64,000 nt of DNA from Oscillospiraceae bacterium (lineage in GTDB: Bacteria; Bacillota; Clostridia; Oscillospirales; Ruminococcaceae): contig JAFZPP010000001.1 in NCBI GenBank assembly GCA_017550285.1, positions 62,001 to 126,000 of the forward strand. Reading direction: 5' to 3'. The notes beneath the pieces are model-generated. The model made no database searches. It saw only the letters and a program-made list of their open reading frames with translations, and had not been told where the DNA came from. The translations under genes and the position numbers were made by a program. The first letter of the stretch is position 1. Every line of letters begins with the position of its first letter. Shown piece by piece: positions 1 to 8,589 of this stretch.

Positions 1-1270
1 GCATATCCAGATACACCTTTTTGCCGCGCAGTACAGTCTCATTTGCAGCAAGTCTCGCTTGCAGCAGGTGCTGCACCATGATCTTGAGAAGCAGCGTCTC
101 CTGATAACGATCCTCCTCAAGCTCATTCGCCTCCGGACGCGAGAAGAATCCTGCAAGGCTCGCAAGCGTCTGCGGACTCATTTCGGCAGCATGCGGCATC
201 AGTTTGTCGAAGATATCCTTCGCCTGATAGCCGTTCCGGAGCAGGTAGGTCAGGTGGCGGAGCATCATACCCGGACGCTCTGCATAGGCATCCAGCGCCT
301 CCGGCACTTTGCGGCTGACCATTGCCTTGACCTCTGCCTCCCAGGAATGCAACTTATTCGCGCGCAGATCGGCAACCGCCTTCCGAAACTCCGGATTGCG
401 CGAGTATGCGTTAAAATCAATGAATTTCAGCATCAGCAGTGTCCGCTCTCGCTTCTTTGCAGAGTGAATCAGATTTGCACGGAAATCCCAGAGCGGATAG
501 CTTTCAAGCAGCTTCACAATCAGACGCTTCTGCGATGTTTTCAGGTGGAAACGGCATCTCGTCAGCGCATAGTCCATGCATTTCCAGACATCGCCCGTAT
601 GCTGGCAGAGCGCATGAAGAAAGCTGGATTTCTCCCCGGAAGTCAGCGAAGCATCCGCAAATACCGTATAGAACACGATCAGCAGATTCTGCTTGAATGT
701 AATGCGGACACCGGTCATTTCCTCTGCGGTCAGATGCTTTGCGCATTCCGCAATCATCGTGCATTCCTTATCGGTCATGCGCTCGGTCTTGCCGAGAATT
801 TTGCGGAACGGAACAGTATACTGTTCATCACTGCCGATCAATGCAACCGTCTTCGCGGCAAGCAGTTTTTCATCGGATTCGTTTTTTTCCGTTTCCTGCG
901 ATTCCGGCAGCCAGCCCTTTGTCACGGGAATACCGGAAATCTCCTCGATGCCGTATGTAGATGCATAATGCAGAAGCTGATGAAACCGGAAGACCGCCTC
1001 GTCCATTTCCATAACCTGCGACGGAAAATCCGGATACATCGGCTTTGCCTTGACATCGCCGAGATACGAACGGACGCGCGCGACGAAACTGCTCAGGTCT
1101 GCGGATTTTGCAAGTGTCAGGATATCCTTCGGTGCAAGCGTACAGCCAAGCGACAGCAGCTCTTCATTCGCTGTCATTGCTTTGACAAGATTTTCTTCGG
1201 TCAGCGGCTCCGTATCAGCAGAAACAGCAATCAGACGGAGCTCGAAAAAAAGCAGTTGATCGTAATTCAT
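1..1270 (-). CDS. Unidentified protein, N-terminal part (runs off the left edge)
   Basis: An open minus-strand frame begins with ATG at 1270 after AAGGAGG and stays open to the window edge, giving at least 423 residues that start MNYDQLLFFELR. It has no signal peptide or membrane segment, so it is probably cytoplasmic. The sequence is helix-rich and charged, with Leu/Ala-rich stretches such as LLRHLTYLLRNGYQ that suggest a helical-repeat fold. No catalytic motif is visible and I do not recognise the family. A consensus promoter lies just upstream, so it probably heads its own transcript. The C-terminus is missing, which limits any identification. Confidence 0.75.
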   Translation of the reverse strand, partial: MNYDQLLFFELRLIAVSADTEPLTEENLVKAMTANEELLSLGCTLAPKDILTLAKSADLSSFVARVRSYLGDVKAKPMYPDFPSQVMEMDEAVFRFHQLLHYASTYGIEEISGIPVTKGWLPESQETEKNESDEKLLAAKTVALIGSDEQYTVPFRKILGKTERMTDKECTMIAECAKHLTAEEMTGVRITFKQNLLIVFYTVFADASLTSGEKSSFLHALCQHTGDVWKCMDYALTRCRFHLKTSQKRLIVKLLESYPLWDFRANLIHSAKKRERTLLMLKFIDFNAYSRNPEFRKAVADLRANKLHSWEAEVKAMVSRKVPEALDAYAERPGMMLRHLTYLLRNGYQAKDIFDKLMPHAAEMSPQTLASLAGFFSRPEANELEEDRYQETLLLKIMVQHLLQARLAANETVLRGKKVYLDM

Positions 1271-1322
1271 AACGCGCCTCCTTATACTTTCGTTTTATGC
1301 GTCATAATCTGGAAAGTATTAT

Positions 1323-1351
1323 ATTATAGCACAGCAATCTGCGTTTGTCAA
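1323..1351 (-). promoter_or_regulatory. Sigma-A promoter of the unidentified edge gene
   Basis: TTGACA (1346-1351), a 17-bp spacer and TATAAT (1323-1328), read on the minus strand. Both hexamers match consensus. It lies about 50 bp upstream of the ATG at 1270. Confidence 0.8.
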
Positions 1352-1419
1352 GTAGTTTTGAAAAATTATATATAGAAACAAAATCAGAGCTGTGATTACA
1401 CCTCTGATCAGTTCACGGT

Positions 1420-1917
1420 TCAAAATTCAAATCCTTTGCGCGCCTTTTGTCCGTTCTGATACGGGTGTGCGATGCAGTTGAATTCTGTGATGTAATCCGC
1501 ACACTGCATAAACTGCTCCGAGCGTTTATGACCTGTCACGATAATTTCAGTCTGCGGCAAAGCCAAAACAGCCCTGATCAGTTCCAGATCGGCAGCCTGC
1601 TTTTCAGCGGCATCGCCCAGCTCATCCAGAATCAGCATCTGATAACCGCCGGACAGCACGCGCCGCAGATTCTCATTGTGCGTACCGATGACCGCTTCCC
1701 GTTCTGCCTCAGACATTTTGCTGAAAAAGCGGATGCCTTCAAACGTACATGCAAAGACATCAACGCCAAGCCTGCGCAGCGGTTCGATTTCGCTGCTGGA
1801 ACCGTTTTTCAGAAACTGCACAACAGCACATCGCAGACCGCTTCCGGCAGCACGGACACAAGCGCCGACCGCCGCAGAGGTTTTCCCTTTTCCGCTGCCG
1901 AAATAATAATGAATCAT
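1420..1917 (-). CDS. cobO: Corrinoid (cobalamin) ATP:adenosyltransferase, CobA/CobO/BtuR family
   Basis: The enzyme transfers the adenosyl group of ATP to the cobalt of cob(I)alamin or cobyrinic acid a,c-diamide, making or salvaging coenzyme B12. The 165-residue protein opens with a P-loop, GSGKGKTSAAVG (about residues 7-18), followed by the family's RAAGSG and VQFLKNG strands. Later come the Walker-B-like strand MLILDELGDA and IIVTGHKR. The length is near the usual 170-200, slightly short at the N-terminus as in many Firmicutes. It stands alone between promoter and edge gene with no other cobalamin genes nearby, so it probably serves salvage or a dispersed pathway. The ATG at 1917 starts directly at the P-loop strand, as expected. 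Confidence 0.9.
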   Translation of the reverse strand: MIHYYFGSGKGKTSAAVGACVRAAGSGLRCAVVQFLKNGSSSEIEPLRRLGVDVFACTFEGIRFFSKMSEAEREAVIGTHNENLRRVLSGGYQMLILDELGDAAEKQAADLELIRAVLALPQTEIIVTGHKRSEQFMQCADYITEFNCIAHPYQNGQKARKGFEF

Positions 1918-1954
1918 CGTATCACCGCCCGTCCGAATGAAAATCTTGTTTTAT

Positions 1955-1983
1955 ATTATATCACAGGATTGTTCAAAATGCAA
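1955..1983 (-). promoter_or_regulatory. Promoter of cobO
   Basis: TTGCAT (1978-1983), 17-bp spacer, TATAAT (1955-1960) on the minus strand, about 40 bp before the cobO start. Confidence 0.7.
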
Positions 1984-2161
1984 GTTTCACGCGCTTTGTA
2001 CTGTCATCAGCCGCAGCATTATATGAAACATATGCCGCGGATGTATAACTTTCAGAATTCCGCCAATACTAAACCCGAAAGCGGCAGAAGTGCCGTTCAG
2101 ACCGGATTCCGGCAATCCGCACCGTTCCGGTCTGCATCCGATGCGGAATCAGGTGAAATCT

Positions 2162-2299
2162 ATGAAAGATCAGAATGCTCCGATGTGGCGAAACGGTCAG
2201 ACACCGTCCTCGCAGGGACAGTCCGGTTCTCAGAATGATGCCGAGAGACAGGCACAGCAGCAGAATCAGAAAAGCGAACAGAATAAGCGCAGCCACTGA
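2162..2299 (+). CDS. Possible 45-residue Gln/Ser-rich small protein
   Basis: ATG at 2162 follows AGGTGA with 5-nt spacing. The frame runs 45 codons and stops 7 bp before a strong bidirectional hairpin at 2307-2335. The product is very hydrophilic (MKDQNAPMWRNGQ then Gln/Ser/Asn-rich, ending Lys/Arg/His) with no membrane segment or Cys. It fills the only gene-sized gap between cobO and serA and has a terminator where expected, which favours a real gene. No clear promoter was found and no homolog is recognised, so it could be chance. Small glutamine-rich proteins of this kind are often missed by gene finders. Confidence 0.4.
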   Translation: MKDQNAPMWRNGQTPSSQGQSGSQNDAERQAQQQNQKSEQNKRSH

Positions 2300-2306
2300 A
2301 AAAAAG

Positions 2307-2339
2307 CAAGCACACGCAGATTTTGCGTGTGCTTGTTTT
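2307..2339 (-). terminator. Bidirectional terminator downstream of serA
   Basis: A perfect 12-bp stem (2307-2318 with 2324-2335) has a 5-nt loop. On the minus strand a T-run corresponds to the A-run at 2299-2305, and on the plus strand TTTTA follows. It can end both serA and the small plus-strand ORF. Confidence 0.85.
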
Positions 2340-2358
2340 ATCATGTAAATGTACGGGA

Positions 2359-3534
2359 TCAGCCGATCACGCGAATGCGGATCACGCCGTCAATCGACTT
2401 CATCTTCTCCGCGATTGCAGCAGCATCCGCGCCGGTGACGTCGATCATGGTGTAAGCATAATCCTTGCGGCTTGCATTGACCATGTTCTCGATGTTGCCG
2501 CCTGCCTCACTGATTGCAGCGGTCAGCGGAGCAATCACGCCCGGATTATTCTTGTGCAGAATGCAGATCTTCTTGCCGACTGCATTCATCTCAGCATTCG
2601 GGAAGTTGACGCTGTTCTTGATGTTGCCGTTCTCGATGTAGTCCACGAGTTCCTTGGCAGCCATTGCAGCGCAGTTATCCTCAGCCTCTTCGGTAGAAGC
2701 GCCGAGATGCGGAATTGCGATTACGCCTTCCATACCCGCAGTCTTTGCATTCGGGAAATCGGTGACATACTTGCGAACCTTGCCGGACTTCAGAGCAGCT
2801 TCCATTGCCTCATCATCGACCAGCAGATCACGCGCAAAGTTCAGAATAATCACGCCGTCCTTCATCATAGCGATGGTCTCAGCATTGATCATCTTCTCGG
2901 TTGCGATTGCCGGATCCGGATTCTTCACGAGCGGCGTATGCACACTGATGATATCGCAGTTCTTGAAGATTTCCTCACGAGTCTTTACGTGATGAATCGC
3001 ACGGGACAGATTCCATGCAGCCTCAACAGAGATGTACGGGTCGCAGCCGTAAACCTCCATGCCGAGGTGAATTGCAGCATTGCCGAGCGGTCCGCCGATT
3101 GCGCCCAGACCGATGATACCGAGCTTCTTGCCCTTGATTTCGGTACCGGCGAACTTGGACTTGCCTTTCTCGACCAGCTTTGCAACATTCTCGTCATCCT
3201 TGACAGTCTGAACCCAGTTGATACCGCCGACGATATCACGGGAAGCAAGCAGCATGCCTGCCAGTGCAAGCTCCTTGACGCCGTTTGCATTTGCACCGGG
3301 CGTATTGAAGACAACGATACCCTGCTCAGCAGCACGGTCAAGCGGAATATTGTTGACGCCTGCGCCTGCTCTTGCGATTGCGAGCAGATTGCTGCCGAAC
3401 TCCATTTCATGCATCACAGCGGAGCGAACAAGAATCGCATCCGGATTTTCAACGGTGTCTGCGACCTGATAGTTCTCGCCGAGCTCGGCAAGACCGACAG
3501 GAGAAATCTTATTCAGTGTCTGAATCTGAAACAT
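2359..3534 (-). CDS. serA: D-3-phosphoglycerate dehydrogenase
   Basis: Oxidises 3-phosphoglycerate to 3-phosphohydroxypyruvate with NAD, the first step of serine synthesis. The 391-residue protein has the D-2-hydroxyacid dehydrogenase layout. A substrate domain carries RAGAGVNNIPLD (about 55-66). The Rossmann motif GLGAIG is at 142-147. The conserved Arg/Glu region leads to the catalytic-His motif PHLGASTEEAE near 283. A C-terminal ACT domain (about 318-391, ending DGVIRIRVIG) is expected to bind a regulatory ligand such as serine. The length fits the short SerA class without the intervening domain. ATG at 3534 has AAAGGATGA ahead. It lies 45 bp downstream of serC in the same direction, forming a serC-serA operon that supplies the substrate of SerC. 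Confidence 0.95.
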   Translation of the reverse strand: MFQIQTLNKISPVGLAELGENYQVADTVENPDAILVRSAVMHEMEFGSNLLAIARAGAGVNNIPLDRAAEQGIVVFNTPGANANGVKELALAGMLLASRDIVGGINWVQTVKDDENVAKLVEKGKSKFAGTEIKGKKLGIIGLGAIGGPLGNAAIHLGMEVYGCDPYISVEAAWNLSRAIHHVKTREEIFKNCDIISVHTPLVKNPDPAIATEKMINAETIAMMKDGVIILNFARDLLVDDEAMEAALKSGKVRKYVTDFPNAKTAGMEGVIAIPHLGASTEEAEDNCAAMAAKELVDYIENGNIKNSVNFPNAEMNAVGKKICILHKNNPGVIAPLTAAISEAGGNIENMVNASRKDYAYTMIDVTGADAAAIAEKMKSIDGVIRIRVIG

Positions 3535-3579
3535 CGGAAATCATCCTTTCAATAAAATAATCAAAAGATACTGAGAAAA

Positions 3580-4665
3580 TTAAGCGTTCTCAGCCTCAAA
3601 CTTCTTCATGAACTCGACGAGCTTCTCAACGCCTTCGATCGGCATTGCATTGTAAATGGAAGCACGCATACCGCCGACCGTTCTGTGACCCTTAAGGTTC
3701 TCGAAGCCGGTTGCCTTTGCCTCAGCAACGAACTTCTTGTCGAGCTCCTCGTTGCCGGTAACAAACGGAACATTCATGAGGGAGCGATCCTTCTTCTCAA
3801 CGGTGCCCTTGAACATCTTGCTCTGATCGAGGAAATCGTAAAGAATCTTTGCCTTCTTCTCATTGTGCGCCTTCATTGCCTCAAGACCGCCCATCTTCTT
3901 GATCCACTTGAAGACCTTGCCGCAGATGTAGATGCCGTAGCAAGGCGGCGTGTTGTAGAGGGAATCATTCTCAGCCTGAATCTTCCAGTCGCACATGGTC
4001 GGGCAAGCCTTGAATGCCGGACCGTCAGCGATCAGGTCCTCGCGGACAATCACGATCTGCACACCGGCAGGACCGACGTTCTTCTGAACACCGCCGTAAA
4101 CAACGCCGTACTTGGAAACGTCAATCGGCTCGGAAAGGAAGCAGGAGGAAACGTCCGAAACAAGGATTTTGCCCTTGGTGTTCGGGAGCTGCCAGAACTT
4201 TGTACCGTAAATCGTGTTGTTCTCGCAGATATAAACGTAGTCAGCATCCTCCGGAATATCGAGATCGGAGCAATCCGGAATGTAGGAGAAGGTCTTGTCG
4301 GCAGAGGAAGCAACCTTGACGACCTCGCCGTACTTCTCAGCTTCCTGTGCAGCCTTCTTTGCCCACTGACCGGTGATGATATAAGCAGCTTTGCCGTTCT
4401 TCATCAGGTTCATCGGAACCTCTGCAAATACCAGCGAAGCACCGCCCTGAAGGAAGATAACCTTGTAGTTATCCGGAATGTTCATCAGGTCGCGGAGATC
4501 CTGCTCAGCTTCCTTAATGATCTGATCGTATGCCTTGGAACGGTGGGACATCTCCATAACGGACATGCCGGTGCCGCGGTAATCCATCATTTCGTCTGCG
4601 GCTTCCTTCAGAACTTCTTCCGGCAGAACAGCCGGACCTGCGCTGAAATTGTAAACTCTGCTCAT
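3580..4665 (-). CDS. serC: Phosphoserine aminotransferase
   Basis: A PLP enzyme that converts 3-phosphohydroxypyruvate and glutamate to 3-phosphoserine. The protein is 361 residues from ATG 4665, and begins MSRVYNFSAGPAVLPEEVL, the classic SerC start. It contains HRSKAYDQII, QGGAS (about 73-77) and the PLP lysine K195 in GGVQKNVGPAG. It ends with the usual HRTVGGMRASIYNAMP segment. An upstream in-frame ATG at 4680 lies inside the ribosome site GGAGG, so 4665 is the better start. It is the first gene of the serC-serA operon. No serB is seen here. Confidence 0.95.
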   Translation of the reverse strand: MSRVYNFSAGPAVLPEEVLKEAADEMMDYRGTGMSVMEMSHRSKAYDQIIKEAEQDLRDLMNIPDNYKVIFLQGGASLVFAEVPMNLMKNGKAAYIITGQWAKKAAQEAEKYGEVVKVASSADKTFSYIPDCSDLDIPEDADYVYICENNTIYGTKFWQLPNTKGKILVSDVSSCFLSEPIDVSKYGVVYGGVQKNVGPAGVQIVIVREDLIADGPAFKACPTMCDWKIQAENDSLYNTPPCYGIYICGKVFKWIKKMGGLEAMKAHNEKKAKILYDFLDQSKMFKGTVEKKDRSLMNVPFVTGNEELDKKFVAEAKATGFENLKGHRTVGGMRASIYNAMPIEGVEKLVEFMKKFEAENA

Positions 4666-4745
4666 TGTAATAGCCTCCATAAAATCATATTCGGAAAGAT
4701 TGTCTGCCGACCTTACAAAAATTCCACAGTATCAATCCTGTATAT

Positions 4746-4774
4746 AGTATACTATATTTTGTTTGCAGTGTCAA
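4746..4774 (-). promoter_or_regulatory. Promoter of serC-serA
   Basis: TTGACA (4769-4774), 17-bp spacer, TATACT (4746-4751), minus strand. The leader to the SerC ATG is about 75 nt, with no T-box seen. Confidence 0.8.
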
Positions 4775-4829
4775 GTGCAAAACACCAAGATTGTGAAAAA
4801 AATAACGATTTTATGAAGTTTGACCGGAA

Positions 4830-5443
4830 TCATTCGTCTTTTGTCAACACTTTCTTATGATAGCAGCGCTTGCCGCAGTGCGGACAGGTCATTTTTCTGT
4901 TCCAGCCGATATGCGGTGAAAAAAGTACCTGCGTATAATCCGGAACCCACTGTTCTCCGCAGTTTTTGCACATGTAGTACCCTGTCTTCTGCTCAATCTT
5001 GATTGAAAACAGATGCACGGGATCAGCTGCAAGAAACTGACAATCACGAGAAGCACACGCACCCAGTCAGGCATTTCCGCATACTTCGCAAAAATGTTCA
5101 GTACCAGCAAAAGAGCGACAGACAAACTGCACATCAGTATTTCTGTGTGCAGCAGCATTCTGTCATTCTGTTCTTTGACTTGCCGCATTTCGAGCATGGT
5201 CTTCTCCGCAATTTTCTTATAATTATCCATTGCGATTCTCCTTCCGTTCAGCAGATCGTTGACGGAAATGCCCAGTTCAGAACAGAGATCAAGCATAATC
5301 GAGGAATCCGGCATATTCTTGCCGGTCTCCCATTTCGAGACAGCGCGGTCGGATACGCCCATTTTCTCCGCGAGCTGCGCCTGCGTCATGCCCTTCTCCC
5401 TGCGGCATGCTGCAATAAATTTGCCGATCTGAATCTGATCCAT
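4830..5443 (-). pseudogene. XRE-family regulator with two membrane segments and a zinc ribbon, broken by a frameshift
   Basis: The first frame (ATG 5443, AAAGGAG upstream) encodes an XRE helix-turn-helix (MTQAQLAEKMGVSDRAVSKW) and then a membrane region (LMCSLSVALLLVLNIF; WVRVLLVIVSFLQLIP). Near 5020 the sequence continues in another frame as the family's C-terminal zinc ribbon: GYYMCKNCGEQWVP ... MTCPHCGKRCYHKKVL, with two CxxC pairs. A single base missing in the CCC run at about 5020-5023 explains the break, and restoring it gives about 204 residues, the normal size for this Firmicute family. Left as is, the first frame stops at 4889 with a meaningless tail. It may be a true pseudogene, a phase-variable switch or a base-call error. 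The family is a membrane-tethered regulator whose zinc-ribbon role is unknown. Confidence 0.75.
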
Positions 5444-5551
5444 TTCCGTCACTCCTTTCGTTATTTCGGAACGGCTCGCTTCCGCCGTTCCTGAGAACAG
5501 GATAACATATTCCGCTGAAAAAGTACAGGGACCGCTGGTTGAGTAACGTAT

Positions 5552-6205
5552 TTACGTCGATTTCGATTGAGACTCGCGTGCTGCTCGGCGTTCCTCCGCC
5601 TCCCGCAGAGACATCGGACAGCCGCAGTAATCCTGCCGGTAAAGACCGTATTCTGCCGAGAGTGCAACCGACCGTGCATATCCGCCGCGCTTTTTGAAAT
5701 CCGACGGCAGATATTTTACCGTCTGCCCTGCTGCAAGTGCCTCTCCGCAGGCATTGATATACGGCGCATTCTTATGCGGACTGACCGACAGCGTCGTTGT
5801 GAAGAAGTCGCATTTGTATTTTATTGCGGCGGAAAGCGACTCCCGCATCCGCTGCGCAATGCATTTTTCGCAGCGTTCGCCCATTTCCGGCGTATCCTCA
5901 ACGCCCTTCACCGCTTCCCAGAACGGCGCATCGTCATACGGAGGTGCGACCAGCGTGACCGGATACGGATGCGCAAGCTGCCCGAGCAGCTGCTTCTGCG
6001 TTTCCAGTCTGCGGTCATATTCAGATTCCGGCGCAATATTCGGATTATAATAGAACAGCACAATCTCAAAATACGGTGTCAACTGCTCCAGTACCGCCGT
6101 ACTGCACGGACCGCAGCAGCTATGCAGAAGCAGCTTCGGAACGGTGCCCTCCGGTATACCGGCGATGATCTGCGCCATTTCCCTGTGATACTGTCGTTTC
6201 TCCAT
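5552..6205 (-). CDS. queH: Epoxyqueuosine reductase QueH
   Basis: Performs the last step of queuosine synthesis, reducing epoxyqueuosine to queuosine in tRNA wobble position 34; QueH is the non-orthologous replacement of QueG. The 217-residue protein has the QueH hallmarks: LLHSCCGPCSTAVLE with C30, C31 and C34, the FYYNPNI segment, CEKCIAQRM, TTTLSVSPHKN, and the late YCGCPMS cysteines. The cysteines are known to hold an Fe-S cluster and an adjacent iron in the family. Start ATG 6205 follows GGGGGAG. It lies 15 bp downstream of the membrane protein gene on the same strand and may be cotranscribed. No other queuosine genes are nearby. Confidence 0.93.
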   Translation of the reverse strand: MEKRQYHREMAQIIAGIPEGTVPKLLLHSCCGPCSTAVLEQLTPYFEIVLFYYNPNIAPESEYDRRLETQKQLLGQLAHPYPVTLVAPPYDDAPFWEAVKGVEDTPEMGERCEKCIAQRMRESLSAAIKYKCDFFTTTLSVSPHKNAPYINACGEALAAGQTVKYLPSDFKKRGGYARSVALSAEYGLYRQDYCGCPMSLREAEERRAARESQSKST

Positions 6206-6220
6206 TTCGCTCCCCCGCTT

Positions 6221-6859
6221 TCAGATTCCGCCGTCCAGCTTTTCAGCATCATATTCCCAGTGAGAAGGATTGGTGCGGTAAAGCGCTGTGACGCTGTATC
6301 CGCTGCTGTCATAGCCGGCACCGGCATTGATCCGCAGCGTCATGAGCTCCTCACCGGATGTAAACTGGAAATCTGTCACCCGAATCAGCTTTTTGAGTTC
6401 GTCAATCTCCGGTAAGCCTTCCGTTTTGTCAAACTGTATTTCACGCAGCAGCATTTCCGCCATTTTCGTCAGAATCTCATCGGTGCGGTCATATGCTCTG
6501 TTCAGTATCCGCAGAATCTCATCACGATCCTGTTCGCGGTAATCATCGACAATAATCTGACTGGGCTTTCCGCTGCCGAATTGCGGGAGATTCGCCTTCT
6601 CAGCGCGCAGCATGCCGGTGCGGTCATCATATTCCGCTTCGATTGTACCGAAGAACATCGGGTCTGTCAGCGTAACCTGCTTCACATGTATTTCTTTTTC
6701 GTAACGATCTGTCTGCTGCTTCTCTTTTTTCTTAACCTGACTGCGAATCGTCCCATACACAATCGCAAATATCATAAAGGTAAAAAAAGCAACAACGCAG
6801 ACTGTCAGAATTGTCTCCGGCAGCGAAGTATTGTCTGTTGCATAGTATCCCATGCGCAT
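6221..6859 (-). CDS. Membrane-anchored protein of unknown function
   Basis: The protein is 212 residues from ATG 6859, with AAAGGG ahead; ATG 6853 is an alternative. It has one N-terminal membrane helix (ILTVCVVAFFTFMIFAIVYG), then a basic stretch (RSQVKKKEKQQ) that by the positive-inside rule puts the C-terminal domain in the cytoplasm. The soluble part carries a strand-turn motif (MFFGTIEAEYDD) and a charged helix, resembling small Firmicute DUFs around WD-like GxL motifs, but no assignment is safe. There are no catalytic residues, Cys pairs or lipobox. It is upstream of queH with a 15-bp gap and downstream of the fakA terminator. Confidence 0.7.
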   Translation of the reverse strand: MRMGYYATDNTSLPETILTVCVVAFFTFMIFAIVYGTIRSQVKKKEKQQTDRYEKEIHVKQVTLTDPMFFGTIEAEYDDRTGMLRAEKANLPQFGSGKPSQIIVDDYREQDRDEILRILNRAYDRTDEILTKMAEMLLREIQFDKTEGLPEIDELKKLIRVTDFQFTSGEELMTLRINAGAGYDSSGYSVTALYRTNPSHWEYDAEKLDGGI

Positions 6860-6876
6860 ATTCCCTTTCTGCAAAC

Positions 6877-6902
6877 AAAAAGGGCGGTAAGCCGCCCTTT
6901 TT
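6877..6902 (-). terminator. Terminator of asp23-fakA
   Basis: GGGCGG (6882-6887), 4-nt loop, CCGCCC (6892-6897), flanked by A5 and T5, so it works on either strand. It sits just after the fakA stop. Confidence 0.8.
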
Positions 6903-6906
6903 CAGA

Positions 6907-8571
6907 TTATTCAACTGAGATCAGATAGTAATACACAGGCTGACCGCCGTGCAGCAGCGTAATTTCGATCTTGTCCTTGAACTTCATGCAAAGCTGATCG
7001 TAAAGCATCTGTGCCTTATCCTCGGTCACATCCGCGCCGTAAATCACAGTCACATAGCTGGAATCGCCCTTGACCATTTTCTTTGTCAGCTTGTAGGCAG
7101 CCTTGTTGACATCCTTTTCTGTGAATGCGAGCTTGCCGTTATCAAGTGCCAGAACCTCATTCTTCTTGATCTTCTGACCGTCGAGCTCGGAATCACGGGC
7201 TGCAAATGTAATCGAACCGGACGAAACGCGCTCAAATGCCTTGGTCATCTGCGTGCGGTTCTCGTTCGCATCCACAGATTCGTCATATGCCAGCATCGCG
7301 GCGATGCCCTGCGGGATTGTTCTGGTCTGCAATACGATGACATTGCGGTTTGCAAGGTTGATCGCCTGCTCCGCTGCCATGATAATATTCTTATTATTCG
7401 GCAGAACGAAAACTGTTCTTGCCGGTGTCGCGTGAATCGCTTTCAGGATATCATCCGTCGAGGGATTCATGGTCTGACCGCCCTTGACGACCTGATCGAC
7501 GCCGAGATCAAGGAATGTACGCTCAAGACCCCCGCCCGCTGCAACCGCCACAAAGCCGAAATCCTTTGTCGGTTCAACCGGAACGAAATCCTGCTGCTTG
7601 ACAATCTTTGCTTCCTTGACCTTTCCTGCATGCTGAATGCGCATGTTCTCGATTTTCGGCTTCGGCTCGTTGATGAAGTGACCGAATTCGAGTGCCTTTG
7701 TCAGTGCCATGCCCGGTGCATCGGTATGGACATGCACCTTGATAATCTCGTCATCCTCGACAACAACAACGCAGTCGCCGATTGTTTCAAGATATGCACG
7801 CAGCTTCGCGCCGTCAACGGATGCATCATTCTTCTCAATGATATATTCCGTGCAGTATGTGAAGTTGATCTCTTCGTCATACTGCGCAACCGCTGCATTG
7901 AAATCGAGCTTCGGGTCCGGTGCAGCAGCTTTGGTCTCAGAAGATGCTTCCTCCGGCAGCGGCTCGCCGCGGAAGGAATCCAGCATACCGCCGATGATGA
8001 TACAGAAGCCCTGTCCGCCTGCATCCACAACATTTGCCTTTTTCAGTGCAGGCAGCATCTCCGTCGTCTGCTTCAGAACAGCATTTGCCTCATCGAGCAC
8101 ACCCTGCCAGAACGTAACAGCGTCAAGATCAGCTTTTGCAAGCTCCTGCGCTTTATTCGCAGCCATGCGCGAAACAGTCAGGATCGTGCCCTCTGTCGGT
8201 TTCATGACAGCCTTATATGCACCGGCAACACCGAGCTCCAGTGCATTTGCAAAATCAGAATTCTCCGCCGTTGTCAGTCCAGCAAGTCCCTTGGAAAAGC
8301 CGCGGAACAGCAGCGATGTAATGACGCCGGAATTGCCTCTTGCGCCGCGCAGCATCGAGGATGCTGTCACATCCGCGACCTCGGAGACAGTTGCATCATC
8401 CGGCAGCAGCTCCAGCTCACGCTTTGCCGCACTGATTGTCATGGACATATTGGTTCCGGTATCGCCGTCCGGCACCGGATATACATTCAGCTCATCCACT
8501 GAGCGTCTCTGGTTTGTAATCAAGATCGCAGCATGAATGATTGCTGCTTTCAGTTGTTTACCGGTAATCAA
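6907..8571 (-). CDS. fakA: DAK2/DegV-like protein, fatty acid kinase catalytic subunit FakA (YloV)
   Basis: In related Firmicutes FakA phosphorylates a fatty acid presented by a FakB (DegV) partner, feeding exogenous fatty acids into phospholipid synthesis. From TTG 8571 the product is 554 residues beginning MITGKQLKAAIIHAA. The DhaL-type kinase domain carries NVYPVPDGDTGTNMSMT (D35 and D37 as Mg/ATP ligands) and RGARGNSGVI. A middle domain has YCTEYIIE and VHVHTDAPG. The C-terminal part contains GGQTMNPS and PNNKNI. TTG 8571 is chosen because GGAGGAG lies 6 nt upstream and the protein then starts as homologs do. It follows asp23 by 18 bp, the conserved yloU-yloV order. No fakB is present here. 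Confidence 0.9.
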   Translation of the reverse strand: MITGKQLKAAIIHAAILITNQRRSVDELNVYPVPDGDTGTNMSMTISAAKRELELLPDDATVSEVADVTASSMLRGARGNSGVITSLLFRGFSKGLAGLTTAENSDFANALELGVAGAYKAVMKPTEGTILTVSRMAANKAQELAKADLDAVTFWQGVLDEANAVLKQTTEMLPALKKANVVDAGGQGFCIIIGGMLDSFRGEPLPEEASSETKAAAPDPKLDFNAAVAQYDEEINFTYCTEYIIEKNDASVDGAKLRAYLETIGDCVVVVEDDEIIKVHVHTDAPGMALTKALEFGHFINEPKPKIENMRIQHAGKVKEAKIVKQQDFVPVEPTKDFGFVAVAAGGGLERTFLDLGVDQVVKGGQTMNPSTDDILKAIHATPARTVFVLPNNKNIIMAAEQAINLANRNVIVLQTRTIPQGIAAMLAYDESVDANENRTQMTKAFERVSSGSITFAARDSELDGQKIKKNEVLALDNGKLAFTEKDVNKAAYKLTKKMVKGDSSYVTVIYGADVTEDKAQMLYDQLCMKFKDKIEITLLHGGQPVYYYLISVE

Positions 8572-8589
8572 AATCTGCTCCTCCAATTC

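Noticed and set aside
4889..5443. XRE regulator as a complete 184-residue protein
   Set aside because: The C-terminal ~30 residues of that frame are meaningless, while the family's zinc ribbon is present in the next frame.
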